DNA from: Thozetella sp. PMI_491
Taxonomy: Eukaryota; Ascomycota; Sordariomycetes; Chaetosphaeriales; Chaetosphaeriaceae
Assembly (NCBI GenBank): GCA_021432635.1
Contig: MU270049.1
Coordinates: 250,347-314,346, forward strand
DNA: 64,000 nucleotides
Direction of reading: 5' to 3'
Part shown: positions 36,268 to 46,690 of the stretch, one piece after another
How the letters are laid out: each line of letters opens with the position of its first letter
Position numbering within the stretch: position 1 is the stretch's first letter
The notes under the pieces: model-generated
Databases searched by the model: none
Told to the model about the DNA's origin: nothing
Seen by the model: the letters and a program-made list of their open reading frames with translations, nothing else
Program-made: the position numbers and the translations under genes

Positions 36268-37636
36268 CTCAGTCCGGATTGTTGGTGTTTGACGGCGAAG
36301 CTACTGAGGGGGTCTGCAGCTTGGCGAGATCCGGTCGGTGAGGGACCCAAAGAGTCGGTCGTAAACGGGGACGAGTCGGAGCGAGGAACGAAGGGCGGTC
36401 TGCACGGCGATGGATGGCAACGATGCAGCAAGATATATGATAAGTACTGCAGCTTAGTCCCCCCGATAAACATGTGTTTGCCTAAGCCGCCGGCCTGGAA
36501 GCCAGATGAACAACACACCGCAACAAGGGACGGGCGTCTAAGCCGGACAGAAGGGCGTATCTCCGCCACCGATATGCAGTGCAGATGGGGCCGTGAGGGG
36601 AGGCGAAGAAAAAGAAAGCAAAGCGAACGGCAACGGGTATCTGAATAGGCGGTCTCGCGCATCAGCCGGGCAACACCCTGTCGTGCTGGTCCTAGCTGTC
36701 ACGACGACCTCCCACCGGGCTCATCCCTGTAGGTCGGGCCTCAACCCCCCTCCATCGCGGGCAAGGCGCTCTTAGTCCATCCCCAACGCTCCATAGCCCG
36801 CCCATGACGCAGGATCTAGGTGAGCCATTTGCAAATGCCGGTGGAGCCTGCAGGCTTCAGAAGCAAAGCATTTCCCCCTCGTCGCACTCCATCACAAGCT
36901 ACCCACCCAGTTGCCTCGCCTAGGCGCAGGCTCGACTAGGATCGCCTCGCACCACCGTTTGCGAACTACTACCACCACTACGACCTTGGCAAGCTTGGGC
37001 ATCCATCTCAGGCTGCCAGGGGCAACTCCGCGACGATCGTGCTGTCGGCACCCAATTGAACAGGTCGAAGCAAGCCTGTCTTTCCGAGTGTAGGTGACGC
37101 GAAATTCGCCTCCGGAGCTGTACAATGCCGAAAGAGACTTAGCGCCGCCTGGAGGTGAACGAAAAGGGGGGCACGGACGAGGCTCTCGCCTAGCGAGTCC
37201 TGCTGTGGCGTGGCGACATCTTCACGCTTTCTTGCCGTGCTACACCCGGTCAGGTAGATTCAATGAGTGCAGTTGCGCCTGGCTGCCTAACTACTCGACT
37301 GTGGTAAAAAAACGACCATCAAAGAAAGCATCGTCCATCTTGCCCAGCAGACCCCCTCCTTTCGCTAAGTAGACAAGCCCCCTCGATTCCAAGAGCATGC
37401 AGCCAAGTGGCTTGGCCAGCGGAGAAAGAGCAAAACAACTCGTCTCGACGACGGATGCACTAGACGCCGGAGATGCCCGGCTTATTGTTAGATAAAAGCA
37501 AGGCGCAGTGGGAGGGCAAGAAGATCAGGCAGTAAGCAGGAGGGAGGGGGCAGGCGTGCATATTCGGAATGCGAGAGCCATTTTGTTCTGCACGGAGCCG
37601 GAGCTCGCATAGAAGTACGGCGAATTCGCGCAGCCA
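36268..37636. other. Spacer between DUF7514-type and Stc1-domain genes
   Basis: It holds the promoter of the DUF7514-type gene on the left and the 3' flank of the Stc1-domain gene on the right. No gene was supported. A short ACTACCACC run lies near 36965-36980. Confidence 0.4.
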
Positions 37637-38763
37637 TTAGCAATGATCGTCACTCATCCATCCATCGTCATCTTTTCCTTCCGGATGGGCTACAGAGTCA
37701 GCGCCGTAGACTAGGTAGGACGGCATCTTCGGCGCTGTTTTGCGCTGAGGCTGCTCGAGCGTGAGTAGCCATCTCGCGGTATTCCAGAGGGTCAATGAAC
37801 CTACCACTTTGACCCATCCACTCTTGGTCGTCTTTATCTCGTTGCCTTTGCCTTTGCCTTTGCCGGCCAGGTCTCGTGTAGTGGTCGAAGCCGCTGGCTC
37901 GCGAGTCCACATCTCACGGCGCTCCCCCTGCGGGCCGTACGCAGTAAATGGAAAGCCTTGCTCGACTGTGGTCTTAGAAACCGCGGAGTTGGTGTCTGAG
38001 AGATGCGGAGGGGCAGTACCACTCCCGTAGCCGGTGATGGTACTGTTGGTGGTACCCATAGTCCCAACCGTGCTCACGGCATCGGTGACTGTCGAGCTAT
38101 CCACAACATCCTCCTTCTCCATTTCCTCCAGAATATCCGTAGTGTTTTTCTAGGACTTGATGAGTATTGGTGCACGATAAAGGGACCTGTCGGGGTATCT
38201 TACATTGACCTTTCCCCAGGCTTCGCCTTGGCGGAAGAGGTCGATGGAGCCAATCCTCCCACTAAGTTGATCCATCTCTTCGTTCATACTAGGGTTGCTC
38301 CCGGGTGCCGGGATGTCTCTGCCGTCTTCGCAGCATTGGTAGTAGTCTGAACAATCTTTGCAAATCTATCGTCAATGAGTCAGATGTGGCCAAGTACGGG
38401 TTTGGGGTGAAGGGAGAAGCAACTCACGTTCTGACCCATGCGACGAGTGTTGCGTGAGAAAAAGGCAAGTGGGCGCGTTCTTCCACACACACCATTGCAC
38501 TTGAGCTCTGTAATGTTGCCGCCTGAGTGAACACGACAAGGAATTCCGGACTTTGCTGGAGTAGCCTTTCCAAGACGTGCATTAACCTTGTATTTCTCCA
38601 GTATGTTCTTGGAATACTGGTCGACGGTCGCCCAGTGGTGAGCTATATCGCACATGATTCTAGAATTGGTGAGATAATGCCCACAAGCTATCCGGAGTTG
38701 AGGAAACGGAGCTTACTTATCGGGCAGGCTGGCATTCGCTTGCGATCTAGCATTGTAAGCCAT
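37637..38763 (-). CDS. Stc1-domain zinc-finger protein
   Basis: Four exons, 38763-38717, 38659-38428, 38365-38204 and 38149-37637, with GT-AG introns of 57, 62 and 54 bp, encode about 317 residues. The N-terminal ~110 residues carry the Stc1 pattern: ELKCNGVCGRTRPLAFFSRN followed, across an intron, by ICKDCSDYYQCC. The likely zinc ligands are Cys70, Cys74, Cys95 and Cys98. In fission yeast Stc1 is a LIM-like adaptor that links the Argonaute complex RITS to the H3K9 methyltransferase complex CLRC. The rest of the protein is low complexity, with a Gly-Lys repeat coded by a TGCCTT microsatellite near 37843, one moderately conserved patch (SGWVKVVGSLTLWNTARW), and an acidic end. Joining the exons restores one unbroken frame, and the finger is assembled only by splicing exon 2 to exon 3, which makes the model strong. 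A heterochromatin or RNAi role in this organism is inference. Confidence 0.87.
37843..37862. repeat. TGCCTT microsatellite coding Gly-Lys repeats
   Basis: About three and a half TGCCTT units lie within the last exon of the Stc1-domain gene. On the minus strand they encode alternating Gly and Lys. Confidence 0.7.
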
Positions 38764-41700
38764 GACGGTTGTCTTCGTTGAATGTGAGTTGTCGAAGTAG
38801 TGATCTTGCCTAGAGGACTTGTGGCTGGTTAGCGGCTAGCCAGGGAGATATCGTTCTCAAGTGTAGATGTAACCTAGAAGGCTGTTGGATTGCGTCGTGA
38901 GCCGACGAGTTGCTTTGGGGCAGATCACGGAGATGATGAGGGAGGACAGGGTGAGAAAACGACGGGGAGGGAAGGATAGAGTAATGGCGAGGGTTAGATC
39001 AAACTCGTCGGAGCAAGATCGAATGTGAAGTGGGTTAGAAGGTATGTAGGTAGGTAGGAGGTAGCACCTGGGTTGGTACTCGAAAGAGTGAATGGAAGGA
39101 AGGAACAACCAGGGAACTCGATACGGGGAAGCTTCGCAAAAGGCTGAGTGCCTGGGTACCTTGGTTCAAATAGCGGTAATGTGACGGACAGGGATCTCGG
39201 CGGTAGACAGATAGAGATGGCCCAATACGAAAGGTATTTCGTGTTTTGTGTGAGGGATATGCAAATATGAGGGAACTGAGAGGTCGGGCTGGGTTTTGAA
39301 GGAGGGATGGTGGTTTGGCAGTCTGGCAGTCCGGCAGCAAACCAAACTGCCTTTCTCGCTTGCCTGGGGAGATGCTTGGGCGTCAGTCACGATGTACGAT
39401 TAGTCGTGAAAGAGAATGGCGAGACGAGGAGAAGGGACAGCTGTTACCCGCAGTGTGTAGAGGCTTTGCTAGAGTTGTGATGGTAAACAATGAATCTTTG
39501 AGTTGCTCGGCTAGTACCATTGTCTCGACTATGGCTCAGTACTAGTACTGGCTCCCTTGGTTTGTGTTCCCAACCTAGATTTCGCTATAACGCCACATAC
39601 CACTCACACGAGCCTCCAAGTTGCTTCTCTACAATCATCATCCCCATGTATGTTCCCCCCCGTTGCTAGATACCCCTCGGAAGTAGAACCGAGAGCTGAC
39701 TCTCTTGCTTGTCCAATCCAGCTCCAGATCGACGTTCGGCTGCCGACAGTATCGGCCAATGTTGACACACAATACCAATATCCATTTACTTGTGTCCTCG
39801 CACAAAGATTTTGCCGCTACTAGCTGCTACGTGGAGCGTAGGAGGAAGAAGTGTCCATCACGAGAAACGACTGATATAGAAGAGCAGCTAAGGGGCGTAG
39901 ACTCTTTATCGAATGGCCTAAGCTGAGAAGACGTTTTTTTCCTTAAATAGACAACACACTAAGAGTAGCAGTGTTAGAAAAAAAACCACAATGCCTCGGA
40001 TTTGATCGACGTGGATGGTGAATCGTTGGTATTTGACCCAAACCTTTTGTGGTTTCGACACAGTGTTATATCTACACTTCAACAAACATCAAGTCTCAAC
40101 TACCGTACGCCTACTCGAATTTTAATGTGTATATTACTGAAAGAGCCAAAAGACGAAGTGTTTGGCCGTGATAATGATAGGCAAGGCTCATTGGAACCTG
40201 TATCTTTGTAGTGGTGATAGGGTGCCATGCCGAGCGAGGAGCACAGAGCCCCTGAAAACACCAAACAAAGGGAGCATGATTCTGCGCGCCGGGGCAACGA
40301 CCCCTACGATCTGCTTCACATAGTAGAGGGGCTGTACATGGGCTCGTAATACCTCGCTACAAGCGCGACCAGGGTCGGAGCTACCGAATCCTTCGTGGAT
40401 CGCTGGCACTTTCAGACTGAGCGCATGCACACTGGACTTTCGAGGCATGGTGTCCAAAGTGGGCAGACAAGCAAAGGCTACCAAGTGTCTTGGCTAGCCA
40501 CTACAAGAAGGCCTGGGAGTGCATGTGTGGCGATATAGCCTGCGCGCCGCCTACAACGTCGCCAAGAATGCGAACAATACCAAAGGAAGCTCGGTTTGTT
40601 GGGACCTGGACTCTTGGCGAGCGGCGTCGAATGAAGACGCGAACGGTGACAGACCCTCGGTGGGGTTTGGAGCCCATTCCCGGACATGACTCCGGGGAAG
40701 GTAAGGAAGAAGAGCTATGGGTATGAAACCGGCAGAGCGCAGGCTCGAAAGCCCCGGCACAGTTTCCCATCCCTAACCACCAAGCCGCCGGGATCGCCTA
40801 AAGCATGCCCCAGCCGCCGGCCACCGAGTTAGATCTGGGGTCGAGCTGCTGTCGTCTGAAGTCGAACCATTCGGCCACATTGGGACCCTGCATTGGACAT
40901 CACGCCTGAGCGATTGTCATGTGGGACGAAGTGGCGGCACTTGGGAAGCCGCGTCTTTGTCGAGTCAAGGCCAGCAGGCGCCGGTCGTGCAACGGCGGCG
41001 CCGGAACCTCAATAGTTGGGCAAACAGAGGGGGGAGCTTGTCGCCGCTGAGGCGCCGCTAGGCGCCGGCGGACGGAGAGGCTCTACGGGGCATCTGTCCT
41101 GACCGCCGGGGTCTCCCTTTTTGCCCCTTCTGCTCGGGCGGGCCCCATTGCCCGGCAAGCTACTCAGGTACTCAAGCACTGGAATATGATATGACTCGTC
41201 GTGTTCCTCTATTGCGCAGAATCCACCGAGACTCGAGACTCCCCACTACAAAGAGCTTGCCTGGGGGGCGCCTGGAAACCTGGAAACACTGAGGCGCCTG
41301 CCCCCTAGTCATGGTTTCACATCGCCGATGGCCGCGTGAAGCAGGCGCTCATTCGACGGGCACTAGGCGTGATACGCGCATGGGGTTCGAGCTCTGCGCT
41401 CGCCTCATGCCTTTCTGGAAGGATGCAAGGGAAAGGGGGGGGGGGCCGCCTAAGACACGCCGTGGACGCGCATCCGTGATGGCCGGCTTGACGGGCTGGG
41501 CGGATGGAGGGAGGGAGGGGGATTGGTGCCTGCAGGCCAGGAACTAACTTATGGCTGTCACTTCCCGCCGGACCGTCCAAGGGCGAAGGAGGGACGAGAG
41601 AGACATGCGCGCGCACGCACCACCCACACCTCGGTCGCGAGCAGAGTGGTGCTTGGGCGGGAGGGGCCCCCGGTGCATGAACGACGGTGATTCTCGGTGG

Positions 41701-44700
41701 CGGGCAAGGTGGTCCAAACACGGGCAGCACCCCACCTCGCATAAACCAATTGATTTGGTGCGTTAGCTCTTCTGCAGAGGGAGTGATGAGCGATGCGAAT
41801 GAGCGACCGCGCGAGGTCTGACTTGAACCGACGCAGGGACAAGGCGGTGGGCTCTAGCAGAGGACGGATCCGGGCTTTTCGATGCCTCGCCTCTTGGCGA
41901 ATCTAGTCTACGATGCCATATACCTGGCGGCTTGGATCCCCTTGTTTGCGCGCCGCCCCCGAGGTGAGGGCAAAGGTGAAGCTCCGTCCCCGCAATACTC
42001 CAATCAGCGGCGTGATGCGGGTGTCCTGGTCGTGTTGCCATTTGAAATAGAGGCCCGCAGGGACCCTCCCGCGGAAGATCCGCCCGCTGGCCGTCGCTCC
42101 TTGGAGTGGGTGCTGGTGCTTTGGGCACCGTATGGCTCCATCCCCGGCCACATTATCACACATGGCACCAGCACTACCTGCCTGGTCGGGATGCTTAGTC
42201 CCCAAGCGGTTGTACTATGTAGAAGGACCACATGGCAGTCGGCCGGTCGGGAATGACAGTCAGTGGCCGGTTAAGTCACGGGGAGCCCGGGCCAAGGGGA
42301 GTGGGCGATCGGCCCTAGTACAGAACCCTCGCACATCACTTCTTATGCTCTGCCCGTGGGCCACAATTTACAGCAGGGCGGGGTGGGTAATGTGGCGAAC
42401 ATAGGGTGCTAAATAAAGATGCTTGGGGGGGATTAGTGTCTTAGTATACGATGTGGCTAGGCTGCCAGCATGGTATTGCCGGCTGGATGCTTAAGCGGTC
42501 TGAGTTCGACTGTGCCGGCACGCATAGAGAGCTAGACACCTCCCCTATCGTGCTATCGGGTCGTCCCCCGTGCTACGTTTGACTAAATTCCCGACTGCAT
42601 AGTACAGCCTCGTCGCGCATCAGCGACTGGTGGAGGAGCGTCCTCAGCTCCTGTGGCTTTGGCATCGGCCGCGATGCATTGCTCTACTCAGCCCTAGTCA
42701 GCTCTAGGCCTCTACCTGTATGCTCATAGTACACCTCTGGCTTGGGCTGGACCGTGGTAGCGAACACGACCAGAGACCAGAGAACAAAGAATTTGCACAA
42801 CAGAACGAAAGTATGGAAAACGGAGCCACGTTGTCCTGCCGTTCATGTGGTATTTTTTTTTCTTCTTCCCCCATCACACCCCTTCCCCCCCTTTCTCTAC
42901 AGTGACTGTCTGGTCTCCTGTCCTCCGTTGTCCCTTTCCGGTGTGTCAAGCCTTGAATGTTTCAAAACCCCACCGCTTTGCAGGCAATGGTCGACGGGCC
43001 GCTTGGTGGGTGGCAGTCGGCCAGTGAGGTACTAGTACCTGAGCCGGAGCCCCGTGCGTTGGAGCACCGACGCGTCCAGTATCAAATGAGTGGAGGCGTG
43101 ACTGCCCAGATGGCACCAATGTGGCTGGGAGAGCAAGTACTCTTCTGAAGCTGCCGATGGCGACGCGCTTGCGCGAAGAGCTTCAGGCTATTGGTCCGAA
43201 GTTGCGCTACCTGGGGGCTGTTAACGTTCCAAATGTGTCAATCTGCTCCTACTATGCGGTTCGCCGGCTTGGGCGGGGCGGGAAGGGACCAGAGCGTGGC
43301 TGTCTGGGTGGCTGGGGACTGCAGTAGTATAGTTTCAGGAGACCCTAACATGGACAAACAGCAGCAACGCGTATGGCCTGCACGAGGTCGATAGAAAGTG
43401 TTATGCCCCATTCCGACGCGACCCAAGGAGAGAGGCTCCTCAACCTGGGCTACGCCACAGTTCGAAGCCCTTGGCACGAGTGGGTGACGGCGGGACGCCC
43501 TTGACAGCGTCCAATCTTGGGTGCAGGAAGCGCTGACACTATGGAGTCGTAGCTGGTGCTAGACGCAGCCGACGAGCTCCAAAGAGGAAAATGTACCTGC
43601 ACATCCTCCTGCAAGCTGAGGTGGACAACACACACCAAATGGCCCTTTTGGGAGTACCAGCGCACGAGAGCAGGAAGCAAGGAATCCAAGTGGGAAGCGG
43701 CCATGCCCGGTGAGGTCAGAGTAAGAAACTCTAGGACCGATGGCGACTGGAGTCGAAAGCGAAGAGTGAGAGGTGTACGCCCAAAAAAAAGTTGGCAGGG
43801 AGCTGAGCAAGACTGCCGGATGAGGTCAGCGGTGCGCCGCCCCTTTCACGCCTCCCTATCTGCATTCGCATCCATCGCAATCCGTTTTTCGTGTTCCCTT
43901 GGTCGCACTTCTGACCACCGTTTCGCGTTGGGCGTTCTCGCGACCATTCTTCCCACACTGCCTGAGTGGGAAGTGCCGCTCTCGGCCAGGCCCGAGGCTA
44001 CACAGGCAAAATGCATGCGGCGGAGACGAGAAGCAGATAGACGACACTATGATGCGCCGCTGCTTGGGTCTTTGCTTTTTGGTCCTTTCGACCTGGGAAG
44101 CGCTACGCTTCGTGGCTGACGAGTGCAGCGCTTCGTGTTTGTTCTTTGCCTCAATGTAATTAGCGATCGATAATATGGCCAGCTTCTGCCTCCCTCCAAT
44201 TGGCCCTTTCGCTGCGACATGCCTCATCAAAGGACGGAGAGGACCTTAGTGCGCCCCTACGTTATGCGGATGGCTCCCAGCGCTTGTCACCTTACTCTGT
44301 ACACGCTTGGCCCCCCTACGCCTGTCACGCTCCGACCGTCGTGTCGTTGCAGGAGCGGCAGGGCTCCGTTTCTCCAGTGCTGAGGATCAATCACTCCACT
44401 GCAGACCATACGCCTGCTCGCCCAAGATCGATCCAGGGATGATATCTTTTTATGGCACCACTGTACGGAGTAATTATGGGTGGACGCTGTCTGTATATGT
44501 CTCCCCCACAAAAAGCCACCGAAAGGGGGGGAAGGGGAAAGCGTGTTGAGCGGGCGTCGTTCTTCTCTCGATTGGGGAGGGGAGGAAGGGGCGCATGCCC
44601 GTAAAACGAACCAGGGACCAGGAACCGTTGGGAACGGAGGAGACGCGGGAGCGCCGGGGGGGAGTTGGTTCAGGCCATCTCGTCGAATGAGGCTGCGACC

Positions 44701-46690
44701 TTGCATCCTTGGCCCTGCATCAAACCAGTGGTGCTGTCGAGTGAGTGACGGAACGGTGCGCTGGCATCAAAACAATGCTCCCAGGGCTCGCCACTCGTCC
44801 AGTGACGACCGCCCATGCTCCTCATCCCCATGGCCCTCTTGTCATTGGCGCAGGGCGGCACGAAGGATATCTAGAGTGAACGCTGTCTCCGTAGCGATGC
44901 GAATGGCCACTGGAGGGTGGACATGCATCCCCTCGACGACGGGCGAGGCACCGGAAACAGGCGCCTGGACGCAGGGCCAGTCTGGCATCTCGCAGGCGGG
45001 GCCGGGCAACGGCTGCACATCGCATGAGAGAGGGGAAAAAGGCAATTGGAGGCCGAGGCACTCGATCTTTAGCGTCTCTCCTGCTCGCTCTTTCCTTCTC
45101 TCCAACTTGTTTTCTTTTTACCGCCATGCATATCGGCGCTGTCGCCGAAGACCAAGCGTCTCCAAAGTAAAATGTCCTCCAGGCTGCTGCTGCGCGTGTG
45201 GGATTTTTAGCGACTGCTCGTTTTTGGACGGATCTGCCTGCATAATTCGATATACCGGGGCCGGTAATCAAAACGCATCGAAAATTTCAAAAGGGGCTCG
45301 AGTTGCAACGGACCACTCCCCTGCTGGAGGCCCGCCCCTCGAAAGAGCGACCCCGGCCGCTAGGCAAATTGCGCTCGAGAATCGCTAGCGAGATTGGGGT
45401 CCCCTATCGACGGTCGACCATCGAAGACGGCCCCNNNNNNNNNNNNNNNNNNNNNNNNNNNNNNNNNNNNNNNNNNNNNNNNNNNNNNNNNNNNNNNNNN
45501 NNNNNNNNNNNNNNNNNNNNNNNNNNNNNCCCCCCCCCCCCCCCCCCCCCCCAGCACGTTTGATTCATGCTAAGGACGGGGTACCTGCGACCTCTCTCTC
45601 TGAGCGCTCCCCTTTTCTCTCTCCTCTCTTCCCTCCCAGCCAGTGATCCCAACCACACATCCGCCGTCGAGCACAGGGCCTATGTGGAAACTGGGTGCCA
45701 TTCCGTATTGTGGGTTTCCGTGGTCCACCGCCTGAGGTCCCTTCGAATCGTGCCTTCTCCCCTGGACCATCCTGCGACAGGAGGTATCGGAGAAAAAAAG
45801 AGGCAGAAACCACCCCTCTCCCCAAGGACGGCTGATTACAGTGTGCAACAAGCCCCCCAAAATACCCAACAGTGCGGAAAGGGAACCCCTCGGCCCCCCG
45901 TTCTTCCCGCCCCAAATCCGCACTCCCGCCTGTTTCTACTGCAACCACTCTACCGAGTCGACGCCTTCGTTCTCTCATTTCCCTCTTTCGCACTCCCACC
46001 CGTCCGACCGGCTGCTTGTGCTGCTGCTTCTGTTGCTTTCCTCGCATCAGCAGGCTAGTATTTGCTGCGTGGGAAAAGAAAAGCGCGCGTGCTTTATGCC
46101 CCCTGGGCCTCGTCCTTTGGTGATAATCTTACCTTCGATTGCGCTCTCCGCGCTAGTCCGGCCTTCCGTCGCGCGAAGCTACTCTCGGGACCCAGATCGT
46201 TGAACGGACCCGCAGCTTGTCAACTCCCCTGGCTCCTCGACCCTTTTAATCATACCTACCATCATCTCACGCCGACTCCTTTCCTTCCAGAATCTCCTTT
46301 TCATTCCCTGTACCCCGTCTCTCCTTCCCCTCCGACCCAACATTCAATCGTTATCAACCATCCGGGTACGAACGCTGGCGCCGAAACCACAAACTCTTGG
46401 ACCCTTCTTTTTTTGATTGCCCTGCACCCAGTTTTGCACCACACGCCTTTGTCTGGACGCATCGCATTTACATATCCTCGAATCGACCTGGATGCCCCGA
46501 TCATAGTCCGCAGCTCTTCCGAGGGAGCTATCCTGCCGAGGTGCAAGGTACTTGGGCAAAGCCACTGGTCTCGGGGACGCACCCACTGACCCTCGCCAGC
46601 AAGCACCCACCTACCCGCCTCATACAAAGCCAGCATTCGTCCACCTCTTTTTGGATGAACGCTCTGTAAAAATAATATCAATCTTACACG
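38764..46690. other. Long gene-free spacer, about 7.9 kb, ending in the kinase leader
   Basis: The first few hundred bases are the promoter of the Stc1-domain gene. From about 39540 to 40250 the sequence is noticeably AT-richer, which may mark an old degraded insertion. From 40800 to 45430 it is GC-rich with no protein motif on either strand. From about 45570 to 46680 it is pyrimidine-rich and probably the promoter and leader of the kinase gene. An acceptor-like CTTTCCTTCCAG at 46279-46290 hints at a leader intron. One assembly gap lies at 45435-45529. Confidence 0.45.
45435..45529. other. Assembly gap (95 N) abutting a poly-C run
   Basis: Ninety-five N bases are directly followed by a C run of about 23 bases (45530-45552), and four C precede them. 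The gap was probably caused by a homopolymer that could not be sequenced through. Its true length is unknown. Confidence 0.95.

Noticed and set aside
36169-36648. 159-codon plus-strand frame over the DUF7514 gene start
   Set aside because: Antisense shadow of the real first exon and its promoter; no motif.
40800-40885. tRNA-like A box on the minus strand (GTGGCCGAATGGTTCGAC) followed by an anticodon-arm-like CTTCAGAC
   Set aside because: The 3' strand of the D-arm, a B box (GGTTCGANNC) and a matching acceptor stem are missing; at most a degraded fragment, more likely chance.
42470-42520. TTAAGCGG...GTTCGACTG stretch resembling tRNA parts
   Set aside because: The stems do not pair and the spacing between the box-like words is far too short.
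44480-45388. 302-codon plus-strand frame upstream of the assembly gap
   Set aside because: Residue use is random-like, with many Arg, Ser and Trp and no motif, and it overlaps equally long minus-strand frames.
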